Below are positions 50,821 through 60,708 of a stretch of 64,000 bases of DNA, in pieces. The notes beneath the pieces were generated by a model. That model did not search any database. It was not told the DNA's origin and worked only from the letters and a program-made list of their open reading frames with translations. Numbering within the stretch: the first letter of the stretch is position 1; each line of letters starts with the position of its first letter. The stretch lies in NCBI RefSeq assembly GCF_005877905.1, contig NZ_SWDV01000001.1:310001-374000 (forward strand), written 5' to 3'. Position numbers and translations under genes: made by a program. The stretch comes from Pseudomonas nicosulfuronedens (lineage in GTDB: Bacteria > Pseudomonadota > Gammaproteobacteria > Pseudomonadales > Pseudomonadaceae).

Positions 50821-51708
50821 TCAGCCCAGTTCCTGGCGCAGCCACTGCGCCAGACGCTCGGCGCGAGGATCGGCGCGGCGCTCGGGCACCCACAGCGCCA
50901 GCCGCGCGGTGGTGTCGACAAAGCCCCAGGGCGCAGCGAGGCGGCCGGCGGCGAGGTCATCGGCCACCAGCTGTTGCGGCGCGATTGCCACGCCCAGGCC
51001 GGCCACGGCGGCTTCCAGCAGGTAGTAGAGGTGCTCGAAGCCCTGGCCGAGCTTCAGCCTCGTCGGGTCCAGGCCATGGCGCGCGGCCCATTCGGGCCAG
51101 GCCTGCGGGCGCGAGACGGTGTGCAGCAGGGATTCGCCCAGCAGCGCTTCGGCTGGCGCCGCACGCAACTGATCGAAGCGCGGAGAGCGTGGGCTGAGGA
51201 CCGGGCCGATGCTCTCCACCGCCAGCTCCAGCACGCGCATGTCTGCCGGCCAGGGCGGCGCGGCAAAGCACAGGGTGGCGTCGAGGCCACCACGACGCGG
51301 GTCGAGGTCGCCATCACTGGCGGAGAGCTGCAGGCGCAGGTCGGGGAGGTCGCGATTCAGGCGGTCCAGGCGCGGGATGAACCAGCGCGCCAGCAGGCTG
51401 CCGGGACAGCCGAGCACGAAAGGCGCATCGCCGCCGGCCTGGCGGCGCAATTCGGCACAGACGCTGCGCAGGCGCTCGAAGGAATCGCTGGCCACCTCGC
51501 TCAGACGCATGCCGGCATCGGTGAGTTTTACGCCGCGCCCTTCCTTGACGAACAGGGTCACGCCCAGCTCCTCTTCGAGCAGACGAACCTGTCGGCTGAT
51601 CGCTCCGTGGGTGACGCTCAGCTCATCTGCCGCTGCGCTCACACCGCGCAGGCGGGCAGCAGCTTCGAAGGCGCGCAGGGCATTGAGCGGTGGAAGGTCT
51701 CGGCTCAT
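50821..51708 (-). CDS. trpI: LysR-type activator of tryptophan synthase genes
   Basis: A 295-residue regulator with the helix-turn-helix [20 protein letters not shown] (residues 21-40) of the TrpI/GcvA/AmpR branch. It is divergent from trpBA, the fixed arrangement in Pseudomonas, where TrpI binds indoleglycerol phosphate and activates trpBA. It converges on the TonB receptor gene with 7 bases between stops. The likely TrpI site begins 13 bases before its start codon (GTGAGTTTTTCTGAC). Confidence 0.93.
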   Translation of the reverse strand: MSRDLPPLNALRAFEAAARLRGVSAAADELSVTHGAISRQVRLLEEELGVTLFVKEGRGVKLTDAGMRLSEVASDSFERLRSVCAELRRQAGGDAPFVLGCPGSLLARWFIPRLDRLNRDLPDLRLQLSASDGDLDPRRGGLDATLCFAAPPWPADMRVLELAVESIGPVLSPRSPRFDQLRAAPAEALLGESLLHTVSRPQAWPEWAARHGLDPTRLKLGQGFEHLYYLLEAAVAGLGVAIAPQQLVADDLAAGRLAAPWGFVDTTARLALWVPERRADPRAERLAQWLRQELG

Positions 51709-51720
51709 GGCAGTCTATCC

Positions 51721-51735
51721 GTGAGTTTTTCTGAC
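51721..51735. promoter_or_regulatory. TrpI-type operator next to trpI
   Basis: GTGAG-TTTTT-CTGAC fits the TrpI/LysR-type inverted pattern (GTGAG-N5-CTSAC). It starts 13 bases upstream of the trpI start but is now about 265 bases from trpB because a repeat block lies between. Confidence 0.55.
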
Positions 51736-51824
51736 GTATCCTGGCGATCTTATCGCTTTTCCCCGGCCTCACACAGCCGTATCCTGAGCCCCATTCGTAG
51801 GTGCCCCGCCCCTACACGATCAGA

Positions 51825-51946
51825 GCCCCTCTCCCTGACCCTCTCCCGCAAGCGGGAGAGGGGACCGTTCGGTGCAGGTTGAAACCTTGGTATCAGCCGG
51901 CACATTCGGCTCCCTCTCCCTTCAGGGAGAGGGCTGGGGAGAGGGT
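51825..51946. repeat. CCCTCTCCC-type repeat inserted between trpI and trpB
   Basis: Two successive hairpin units are present: CCTCTCCCGC / GCGGGAGAGG at about 51839-51861 and CCCTCTCCC / GGGAGAGGG at about 51912-51932, followed by GGGGAGAGGG. This GAGAGGG-rich structure is unlike the neighbouring DNA and resembles dispersed intergenic repeats of several Pseudomonas and Xanthomonas genomes. The whole gap trpI-trpB is 291 bases. Confidence 0.7.
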
Positions 51947-51948
51947 AA

Positions 51949-54011
<2,063 letters not shown>

Positions 54012-54030
54012 TGGCCGCGACTCGCTCTGC

Positions 54031-54111
54031 GTAGGATGGCGTGGAGCGAAGCGATACCCATCGATTCCGTGCACCGACAGCATGGGTATCGCTCCGCTCC
54101 ACCCATCCTAC
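54031..54111. repeat. Long inverted repeat, GTAGGATGG...GATACCCAT family, copy 1
   Basis: GTAGGATGGCGTGGAGCG, then AAGCGATACCCAT, is mirrored by ATGGGTATCGCT, then CCGCTCCACCCATCCTAC, around a spacer of about 19 bases. Copies 2 and 3 lie at 56358-56438 and 60616-60695. Confidence 0.85.
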
Positions 54112-54119
54112 GTATGCCT

Positions 54120-54202
54120 CTGTAGGAGCGAGCTGGCTCGCGAACAGTTCTTGCCGGCAGCTCTGATGCCGGACGGGTTCGCGAGCAAGCTCGCTCCTAC
54201 GA
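54120..54202. repeat. REP inverted pair
   Basis: GTAGGAGCGAGCTGGCTCGC (one base changed from the usual form) and an inverted standard copy are separated by about 35 bases, directly after the other repeat family's copy 1. Confidence 0.85.
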
Positions 54203-54207
54203 AAAGC

Positions 54208-54237
54208 AAAAAAGCCCGGCGAATGCCGGGCTTTTTC
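54208..54237. terminator. Bidirectional terminator between trpA and the DUF945 gene
   Basis: AAAAAAGCCCGGC / GCCGGGCTTTTT with a GAAT loop has T-runs on both strands. It suits both the trpBA transcript and the convergent DUF945 transcript. Confidence 0.85.
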
Positions 54238-54251
54238 GTTTCAGGCGAAAC

Positions 54252-55760
54252 TTACTGCACGCTTTCTTCCTGCGGCTCTTCTTCGGCGCCAGCCGCCGGA
54301 CCACCCAGGCCCAGGCCTTGCGCGGAGCCCATGGCGAAGGCCATGAATTCGGGCACGCTCATGTCCTTGCCGTTGAACTTCACCTGGTCGTTGGCGTAGG
54401 CCAGCGAGCTGGACAGCGCATTGCCGTCCAGAACGGCCCACTGCGAGTTCAGCGCCATGCCGCTGAACAGGTCAGTCATGGCATCGGACTGCTGCTTGAG
54501 CGCTACCGGGTCGACGCTCCCGGCAGCCTCGCCACCCAGCGAACCCTGCAGGGCGACGATGTCGCCGATCACGGCCTTGTCCACCTTCAGGTCGGCCTTG
54601 AGCGCAGCCAGGATGCTGCGGGCCATCTCGTCAGGAGTCGCAGCGGCAGCATTGGGCTTGCGCAGGTCGACCGACAGGGAAGCCTTGGCCACACCATGGC
54701 TGGTCTGCAGGGACAGCTCGTCCAGCGACAGCACCGGCGAGCCTTCCAGCAGGGCCAGGCCCAGGCGTTTGAGCTCTTCTTCCTGCGCCGGAGTCAGCTC
54801 GGTGCTTTCCAGGCTGTCCAGCGCCATCTTGTTGTAGGACTCCTTGAAGGTCTTGAGCACGCCTTCGTCGAGGTTGCGCAGGCTCAGGTCCAGCTTCATG
54901 CCGCCGATTTCCTGGCCCTGCACCACGACCTTGCCGATACGGTAGGAAACGCTCTGGTCCAGGCCCTTGCCGCCCTGCTTGAGGGTTTCCTCGACCACGG
55001 CTTCGCGCAGCTCGACTTCCGGCGCGCCCGGCGACTTGATGTTCAGGCTCTTGATGGTGGCGGAGCTGGGGCCCAGGGCGAAGCCATTGGCGTTTTCCTT
55101 CTTGTCGCCCTGCATGCCCAGATCACGCAGCTGCACGCGAGCCGGCTGGCCGGTGTTCTCGTCGGTGAAGTCCAGGTCAACCTCGGCGAGGTTGCCCACA
55201 GCGCTCACGTCCTTCTTGTCGGCGGAAACGCTGAAAGTCACCTTGGCCGGAGACAGGCGCAGCTTGTCGCTGTCCTTGGCGAACTCCAGGGCGGCGGTTT
55301 CGACGCGGCCTTCCTGCTTCTGGTCGTAGTGGATGGTCAGCTCGCCGGACAGCGGGGCCTTGCCACCGGAGGCGGTGAACAGCGGGGCAGTGAGTTCGTT
55401 CTGCTCGAGGGCAAAATGGCTCTGCGCCATGACCGGCGCCAGCTTGCCGGCTGCCAGGCGTGAGGCCGGGAAGGGACCATGTTCCAGGCGGTCGGTGAAG
55501 ACCAGGACCTGCGGCTCTTCGCCTTCCTTGCCGGTGAAGGACAGGTTGTAGCGCGCGGTGCTGGAGAGCACGCCACGCTGGATGTCCACCAGCGTCAGGT
55601 GAGCGCCCAGGCCGGGGGCTTCCTGCTCGAACAGTTGGTTGGCTTCGGTGATGCCACGGTTCACTTCCTGCTCGACACGGCTGCCGGTGTACCAGGCGCC
55701 GGCAACGGCGGCGCCAACGATGGCAACGGGAATGGCGATGGCCAGGGCGGTCTTCTTCAT
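54252..55760 (-). CDS. DUF945 (YdgA family) periplasmic protein
   Basis: A 502-residue protein with one N-terminal signal anchor (ALAIAIPVAIVGAAVAGAWYTG) and a long extracytoplasmic part of repeated beta-rich units, such as RYNLSFTGKEGEEPQVLVF and VRLRDLGM-like VQLRDLGMQG. YdgA/YihF/YhjJ-type proteins have this form; role unknown, possibly in the envelope. The start ATG 55760 has AAGGA six bases upstream; the in-frame start five codons earlier is less likely. The acidic tail (AEEEPQEES) is unusual. Confidence 0.85.
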   Translation of the reverse strand: MKKTALAIAIPVAIVGAAVAGAWYTGSRVEQEVNRGITEANQLFEQEAPGLGAHLTLVDIQRGVLSSTARYNLSFTGKEGEEPQVLVFTDRLEHGPFPASRLAAGKLAPVMAQSHFALEQNELTAPLFTASGGKAPLSGELTIHYDQKQEGRVETAALEFAKDSDKLRLSPAKVTFSVSADKKDVSAVGNLAEVDLDFTDENTGQPARVQLRDLGMQGDKKENANGFALGPSSATIKSLNIKSPGAPEVELREAVVEETLKQGGKGLDQSVSYRIGKVVVQGQEIGGMKLDLSLRNLDEGVLKTFKESYNKMALDSLESTELTPAQEEELKRLGLALLEGSPVLSLDELSLQTSHGVAKASLSVDLRKPNAAAATPDEMARSILAALKADLKVDKAVIGDIVALQGSLGGEAAGSVDPVALKQQSDAMTDLFSGMALNSQWAVLDGNALSSSLAYANDQVKFNGKDMSVPEFMAFAMGSAQGLGLGGPAAGAEEEPQEESVQ

Positions 55761-55949
55761 GCTGAGTCCTTTCAATGAGGCCGTACGGGGGACATCCTGT
55801 CGACCGTTTATGGGAGTGGGCGGCGGGATGCTAGCAGGCGCACTGCCATCACTCCAGCGCCGTTGGCGACAGACTTCACAGCGCCAGCATTGACCGTTGG
55901 GGCACGGCTGTCAGGATAGAGCGCTCCGACCCACCGGGAAGAACCGCCC

Positions 55950-56336
55950 ATGGCCCTGCTGCACAGCCTCCATCATGTTGCCCTGATCTGTTCGGACTAC
56001 CCGCGCTCCAAGCACTTCTACACCCAGGTGCTGGGCCTGAAGGTCGTCGCCGAGACCTACCGCACCGCCCGCGACTCCTGGAAGCTCGACCTGGAACTGG
56101 GCGATGCGCGGCTGGAGCTGTTCTCGTTCCCCGGTGCGCCGGCGCGGCCGTCCTATCCCGAGGCGCAGGGGCTGCGCCACCTGGCGTTCGCCGTGGATGA
56201 ACTGGAGAGTGCCGTGGCCCATCTGCAGAGCCACGGTGTGGCCTGCGAACCGATCCGCGAGGACGAACTGACCGGCAAGCGCTTCACCTTCTTCGCCGAT
56301 CCGGACGACCTCCCGCTGGAGCTTTACGAGCGCTAA
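55950..56336 (+). CDS. VOC/glyoxalase-fold protein, YaeR-like
   Basis: A 128-residue metal-binding protein of the vicinal-oxygen-chelate fold, YaeR branch. It shows the paired beta-alpha-beta-beta-beta units: LHHVALICSDYPRSKHFYTQ (first metal ligand His), LDLELGDARLELFSFPG, GLRHLAFAVDELESAVAHLQ (second His) and FTFFADPDDLPLELYE (Glu ligand). The reaction is unknown. ATG 55950 is the start of the conserved region. A long inverted repeat follows 21 bases after the stop. Confidence 0.87.
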   Translation: MALLHSLHHVALICSDYPRSKHFYTQVLGLKVVAETYRTARDSWKLDLELGDARLELFSFPGAPARPSYPEAQGLRHLAFAVDELESAVAHLQSHGVACEPIREDELTGKRFTFFADPDDLPLELYER

Positions 56337-56357
56337 GTCCCCTCGGCCAACGCCTTA

Positions 56358-56438
56358 GTAGGATGGCGTGGAGCGCAGCGATACCCATCAATCCGGTGCG
56401 CCGACAGCATGGGTATCGCTGCGCTCCACCCATCCTAC
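56358..56438. repeat. Long inverted repeat, GTAGGATGG...GATACCCAT family, copy 2
   Basis: Same structure as copy 1: GTAGGATGGCGTGGAGCGCA, then GCGATACCCAT, mirrored by ATGGGTATCGC and GCGCTCCACCCATCCTAC. It lies between the convergent YaeR-like and AraC-type genes. Confidence 0.87.
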
Positions 56439-56458
56439 GAAAGTGCTCCTGAATCCGC

Positions 56459-57400
56459 TCAGGCCGGCACGGCCTCGCTGTCCAACGCCCCACGCAGGCT
56501 CGCCAGATCGCGTAGCGGCGGCGCACCGAACAGGCGGCTGTATTCGCGGCTGAACTGCGACGGGCTCTCATAACCAACGCGATGCCCGGCCACCGCCACC
56601 TCCAATCCTTCCGAGAGCATCAATCGCCGGGCTTCCTGCAGGCGCAACTGCTTCTGGTATTGCAGCGGGCTCAGCGCAGTCACTTCCTTGAAGCGGTGGT
56701 GCAGGGTGGACACGCTGAGGTTCACCTCGCGGGCCAGGTCCTCGATGCGCAGGGATTTGTCGTAGTTGCGGTTGAGCCACTCGATGGCACGGGTGACGCG
56801 GTGGGTCTGGCTGTCGGTCATCGCCAGGTCGTGCAGCAGATGCCCCTGCGGGCCGCGCAACAGGCGGTAGAGGATTTCGCGGACGAACAGCGGCGCGAGC
56901 ATCTCGATGTCCCGCGGGGTGTCCAGCAGGCGCATCAGCCGCAGCAGGGCGTCGAGCACGGTGCAGTCCAGGCGCTGCAGGTAGATGCCACGGCTGGCCG
57001 GGCGCGGCGCGCTGCCGGCTAGGCCCGCTTCGGCGATCAGCCGGGTCAGTTCGCCCGGGTCGATGTCCAGGCGGATGGACAGGTAGGGCTTCTCCGGCGA
57101 GGCCTCGATCACCTGGCCGGACACCGGCAGCGTCACCGACACCACCAGCAGGTTGAGCTCGTCGTAGCGATACACCTCGCTGCCCAGGCGCACCTCCTTG
57201 CAGCCCTGGGCAATCACGCACAGGGCGGGGCGGTAGAGGGTCGGCATGCGGCCTTCGTGGGGGCAATCGCTGCGGCCGACCAGCAGGGAGTCGATAGCGG
57301 TTTCGAAGACACCTTCACCCTGGCAGTGGCGCTGGATGATGTCGGCCAGCTCCTGGCGGCCGGCGGCAATGGGATCGTAGGCGGGAACGGACTGGGACAT
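56459..57400 (-). CDS. AraC-type transcriptional regulator
   Basis: A 313-residue regulator with an AraC_N cupin-type sensor (LVGRSDCPHEGRMPTLYRPA, then VIAQGCKEVRLG, the PF06719 pattern) and two C-terminal helix-turn-helix motifs (IEDLAREVNLSVSTLHHRFK and VAVAGHRVGYESPSQFSREY). Start ATG 57400 has GGAGG six bases upstream; the frame is open to 57601 across the operators. It is divergent from the ABM protein gene. Two direct-repeat sites lie in the gap. Confidence 0.9.
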   Translation of the reverse strand: MSQSVPAYDPIAAGRQELADIIQRHCQGEGVFETAIDSLLVGRSDCPHEGRMPTLYRPALCVIAQGCKEVRLGSEVYRYDELNLLVVSVTLPVSGQVIEASPEKPYLSIRLDIDPGELTRLIAEAGLAGSAPRPASRGIYLQRLDCTVLDALLRLMRLLDTPRDIEMLAPLFVREILYRLLRGPQGHLLHDLAMTDSQTHRVTRAIEWLNRNYDKSLRIEDLAREVNLSVSTLHHRFKEVTALSPLQYQKQLRLQEARRLMLSEGLEVAVAGHRVGYESPSQFSREYSRLFGAPPLRDLASLRGALDSEAVPA

Positions 57401-57476
57401 GCGGGACCTCCAGTGGCGGCGCACGCAGCTTACGCCCGCGACGCGTGCGCGAGTGTGACAGTAAGGCAGCCGCTGG

Positions 57477-57617
57477 AGGATCAGGCAAGCAATCGGCAGG
57501 AATGGACAAGCCAGCGTGGTATTCCAGCGCGCACCGTTGCAGTGCAGGGCCTGGAAACGGTCTGTTACAAGGGTGGGCGAGCGCAACGCAGGATCAGGCA
57601 AGAAGCCGACAGCATCC
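57477..57617. promoter_or_regulatory. Two direct-repeat AraC operators
   Basis: AGGATCAGGCAAGCAATCGG at 57477 and AGGATCAGGCAAGAAGCCGA at 57589 are in the same orientation, 112 bases apart, and each continues with (G)CAG. The shared AGGATCAGGCAAG word is typical of operators of AraC_N-type regulators. They lie in the 309-base gap between the AraC-type gene and the ABM gene; no gene is seen in the gap. Confidence 0.65.
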
Positions 57618-57709
57618 GGATAACGCCCGGGGCTGGCCGCGCCGTAATCTTCCTGTCAGTCGTCCGAGGAGCCACTTCGGACTTCTTCCTGTAATGCGGA
57701 GGACAGGAC

Positions 57710-58027
57710 ATGCACTGGCAAACACCCATCGAACATGAATTGCAGATCCATCCCCGGCTGGGGCACGAGGCGGAACTGGGCGCATTGATCGACAACCTGG
57801 TCGACGGCGCACGCCGCGCGCCGGGATGCCTGCGCTGCCAGTTGGTCGCCCGCGAGAACGGCGAGCCGTGGCTGCTGCAGGGGAGCTGGAAGGACGAGGA
57901 AGCGCTGCTGGACTACTTCGCCACGCCCTCGTTGCAGCTGCTCGGCGAAGTGCTTTTATGCCACTGCCGAAGCCTCAGCGGCGGCATAGTGGAAACTCTC
58001 GATCAGGCCACCGGAAAGGTGGCCTGA
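57710..58027 (+). CDS. ABM-domain protein (antibiotic biosynthesis monooxygenase family)
   Basis: A 105-residue protein with a dimeric alpha-beta barrel pattern: HELQIHPRLGHEAELGALID, then GCLRCQLVAR, then PWLLQGSWKDEEALLDYFAT. The family contains cofactor-free monooxygenases such as YgiN and ActVA-Orf6; here the substrate is unknown. ATG 57710 follows GGAGGACAGG. It is divergent from and probably controlled by the AraC regulator. The stop codon lies inside the terminator stem. Confidence 0.82.
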   Translation: MHWQTPIEHELQIHPRLGHEAELGALIDNLVDGARRAPGCLRCQLVARENGEPWLLQGSWKDEEALLDYFATPSLQLLGEVLLCHCRSLSGGIVETLDQATGKVA

Positions 58028-58033
58028 GTTTTT
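58003..58033 (+). terminator. Terminator whose stem is built from the end of the ABM gene
   Basis: TCAGGCCACC / GGTGGCCTGA forms a 10-bp stem with a GGAAA loop followed by GTTTTT. The right arm includes the TGA stop codon, so the last codons of the gene double as the terminator. Confidence 0.82.
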
Positions 58034-58071
58034 CAGGAAGAGAGTTTTCCGGTAGAGAGCTTTTCAGGCTC

Positions 58072-60456
58072 TCAGTATTCCAGGCTCCAGCCCAGCGTGA
58101 AGGTGCGGCCACGGCCCTGGTAGTCGTACAGGTAGGCCGGCCCGTAAGCCGGCGAATAGAACAGCGCGGCGCGCTGGCCCCAGACGGTGCTGTACTGCTT
58201 GTCCAGCAGGTTCTGGATACCGGCGCTGAAGGTACCGAAACCGGTCTTCTGCTCGCCCATCAGGTCGAAGGTGGTGTAGCCGTCGATCTCATGATCCGCG
58301 TCGTCCTTCAGGTTGAACGCATGCTGGGCCTGCAGGCGGGCACTACGCTCGCCATCGCCCCAGCCAACGAAGGCGGTGGACTTGGACAGCGACGCATAAC
58401 GCGCATCACGCTTGATCCAGTCGCCGTCGGCATCTTCCTCTTCCGAGCGCACCAGGTGCAGCGTGGTGCCGCCCTGCCAGCCGTTGTCGAAGTAGCGGGT
58501 GACCGCGCCCTCGAAACCGAAATCGCGGCTCTTCTGGTCTTCCACGTCGATGGTCAGGGTCGCGGCGTCGGTGGTGATGATCTTGTCCGACCAGATGTAG
58601 TACACCGCCGCCTGCGCCTGCCACTGCATGTCGCTGTAGCGCCAGCCGGTCTCGACCTGGCGGCTCTTGATGCCGGCCAACGGATTGTCGTCCACCGACA
58701 GCCCAGCCTTGCCGTAGTACTTGGCCGGGTCAGGCAGGTCGAAGCCTTCGCTGTAGTTGGTCCAGACCTGATGGCCGTTCTTGAAGTCGTAGATCGCGCC
58801 GAGGTTGAACAAGTTGACCTGGTAGTCGTTGCTGCCGCCGGGCACGCCTTTGAAGTCGTCCACCTCGACGTCCATCTTCTGGTGGCGCGCGCCGCCGGAG
58901 ATAGTCAGGTTGTCGGTGGCCTTCCAGTCCAGCTGACCGTAGAACGACAGCCCGTCGACGATGTAGCTGGGGTAGCGCGGTGCGCTGCTGGCGGTTTCCA
59001 GGTCCAGCCCGCCGCTCTCGGAAGACAGGCGCTGGTCGAAGACCTTCTGCTCGGCGTTGAAGCGCTCGTGGTCGAAATCCACGCCGTAGGTGAACTTGAA
59101 CGCATCCCACTGCTTGCTGAACAGGCCCTTCAGGCCACTGACCTCGAAGTTCTGCTGGGACCCTGCGAAGTACACGCCCTTGGAGCCCGTGGGCTTGCCG
59201 GTGTTGTAGTAGGGGAAGGGATAGAAGTTGTCGTCTTCCTTGCGGTAGTACGCCTGCAGGTAGAAGTCCTGCTCCAGCAGATTGCTGTGGTGGTAATTGG
59301 CGTTGAGCAGTACGCGGCGCGAGCGCGGTTCCAGGTCGGTGTCCAGGCCGCTGCGGATTTCCGCATCTTCCAGGTTCGACGGGCCCTGGTACTTCAGGTT
59401 GGGAAAGTAGATGCCGGTGCTGCCGTCGTTGCCCGAGTCGTAGTACTGCGCCAGCAGGTCGAGGCTCTGCTCGTCGGTGAACTGCGCGGTGAGGTTGCCC
59501 ATCACGTCGACGGTGCGGTTGTACTGCAGGTCGGTCTGGGTGTTGTCGATGAAGATCTGGTTGCCGCCGCCGTCGTAGAAGGCTTCGTTCTTCTCCGCCG
59601 AGATGCCCAGGCGCCCGGCCACGCGGTCGTTGCCGCCGCTGATGGACTGTGCGGCGCGGGTAGAGAGGTCGTCGCTGTTGTTGAAGCCGCTGGTGGCGCC
59701 CAGCTGCGTCTCGAAGCGCGCATCACCGGCCGCGCCCTTCTTGGTGATGATGTTGATGATGCCGCCGGTGGCGCCGCCGCCGTAGATGGCGCTGGCGCCG
59801 GAGAGCACTTCGATGCGCTCGACGTTGAACGGCGAGATGCTGTCGAACTGGCGCGACAGGCCGCGCGAGCTGTTCTGGCTGACGCCGTCGATCATTACCA
59901 GCACGTTGCGCCCGCGCATGTTCTGGCCGTAGTTGGTGCGGCCCTCGGGTGCCAGGTCAAGACCGGGAACCAGCTTTCCCACGGCCTCCTTCAGGCTCAC
60001 GCCGGTGTCCAGCTGCTCGCGCAACTGGGTCTGGTCCACGACCCAGACGGTACCGGGAATCGAGCTGATGTCGGTGGGCGTCCGCGCCGCCACGCTGATC
60101 TGCATCGGCGCCAGGCTCAGGGCGGCGGAATCGTCCTTCTCGCGCTTGAGCAGCACGGTGCGCTCGTCGGTGAAGCGCCAGCTCACGCCACTGCCGGAGA
60201 GCAGCTGGTTGAGCGCCTCTTCGGTGCTGTAGGTGCCGTCCAACCCCTCGCTCTGAAGGCCCTGGATGTCCTCGGAGTTGAATAGCAGGTGCAACCCGGC
60301 CTGGTCGGCGAACTGGGTCAGCGCGCTGTCCAGGCTGCGTGGGGCGATGTGCAGCTCGACGGTGGCCGCGTTGGCGGCGTGGGCGGCGGGCGCGACGGCG
60401 CCGAGCAGGGAAGCGAGCAGGATCGCGCGGTGCAGCGGGGAAGGACGGTAATGCAT
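58072..60456 (-). CDS. TonB-dependent ferric aerobactin-type (IutA-like) receptor with STN signalling domain
   Basis: A 794-residue outer-membrane receptor. A signal peptide (ending AAHA) and an STN domain (IAPRSLDSALTQFADQAGLH) are followed by a plug and barrel that resemble E. coli IutA from end to end: KLVPGLDLAPEGRTNYGQNM, GRNVLVMIDGVSQNSSRGLS, PFNVERIEVLSGASAIYGGG and the C-terminal VWGQRAALFYSPAYGPAYLY. E. coli IutA lacks the STN domain; here it links to the fecR-type gene upstream. Substrate is probably a citrate-hydroxamate siderophore such as aerobactin. Confidence 0.92.
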   Translation of the reverse strand: MHYRPSPLHRAILLASLLGAVAPAAHAANAATVELHIAPRSLDSALTQFADQAGLHLLFNSEDIQGLQSEGLDGTYSTEEALNQLLSGSGVSWRFTDERTVLLKREKDDSAALSLAPMQISVAARTPTDISSIPGTVWVVDQTQLREQLDTGVSLKEAVGKLVPGLDLAPEGRTNYGQNMRGRNVLVMIDGVSQNSSRGLSRQFDSISPFNVERIEVLSGASAIYGGGATGGIINIITKKGAAGDARFETQLGATSGFNNSDDLSTRAAQSISGGNDRVAGRLGISAEKNEAFYDGGGNQIFIDNTQTDLQYNRTVDVMGNLTAQFTDEQSLDLLAQYYDSGNDGSTGIYFPNLKYQGPSNLEDAEIRSGLDTDLEPRSRRVLLNANYHHSNLLEQDFYLQAYYRKEDDNFYPFPYYNTGKPTGSKGVYFAGSQQNFEVSGLKGLFSKQWDAFKFTYGVDFDHERFNAEQKVFDQRLSSESGGLDLETASSAPRYPSYIVDGLSFYGQLDWKATDNLTISGGARHQKMDVEVDDFKGVPGGSNDYQVNLFNLGAIYDFKNGHQVWTNYSEGFDLPDPAKYYGKAGLSVDDNPLAGIKSRQVETGWRYSDMQWQAQAAVYYIWSDKIITTDAATLTIDVEDQKSRDFGFEGAVTRYFDNGWQGGTTLHLVRSEEEDADGDWIKRDARYASLSKSTAFVGWGDGERSARLQAQHAFNLKDDADHEIDGYTTFDLMGEQKTGFGTFSAGIQNLLDKQYSTVWGQRAALFYSPAYGPAYLYDYQGRGRTFTLGWSLEY

Positions 60457-60555
60457 GCGGGTGAAATCCGTTCTTGTGGGGTCAGGGTCGCGTAGTGAGA
60501 ATTTTTCGCGTTCCTGCCTACGACGAAACGGTCATGCAAACCTTGCAGTGCTGAA

Positions 60556-60570
60556 TGAAAAATATTTTCA
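60556..60570 (-). promoter_or_regulatory. GAAAATATTTTTC-type element before the second receptor gene
   Basis: On the minus strand TGAAAATATTTTTCA lies about 100 bases before the receptor start at 60456. It parallels TGGAAAAATTTTCA before the first receptor gene (48326). It may be the -35 region for the FecI-type sigma encoded at 61644-62165. Confidence 0.38.
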
Positions 60571-60615
60571 TTTTCTTGCGCTGCCGCTCCGGACCCTGTG
60601 CCGTCAGTAACGTCG

Positions 60616-60695
60616 CAGGATGGTGTGGAGCGCAGCGATACCCATCAACTCCATCCTGCCCGCAGCATGGGTATCGCAAGCTCCATCCATCCTAC
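60616..60695. repeat. Long inverted repeat, GTAGGATGG...GATACCCAT family, copy 3 (degenerate)
   Basis: AGGATGGTGTGGAGCGCAGC, then GATACCCAT, is mirrored by ATGGGTATCGCAAGCTCCAT, then CCATCCTAC. The right arm has lost a few bases compared with copies 1 and 2. It sits between fecR and the receptor gene of the second iron locus. Confidence 0.8.
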
Positions 60696-60708
60696 AAAGC
60701 GGCTTCTA

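Noticed and set aside
48417-50960. An 847-codon minus-strand frame opposite the first TonB receptor
   Set aside because: No domain and typical antisense composition; the receptor on the plus strand is complete with signal peptide, STN, plug and barrel.
57826-60285. An 819-codon plus-strand frame opposite the IutA-like receptor
   Set aside because: It starts inside the ABM gene in another frame and reads as antisense of the receptor; no ribosome site and no family.
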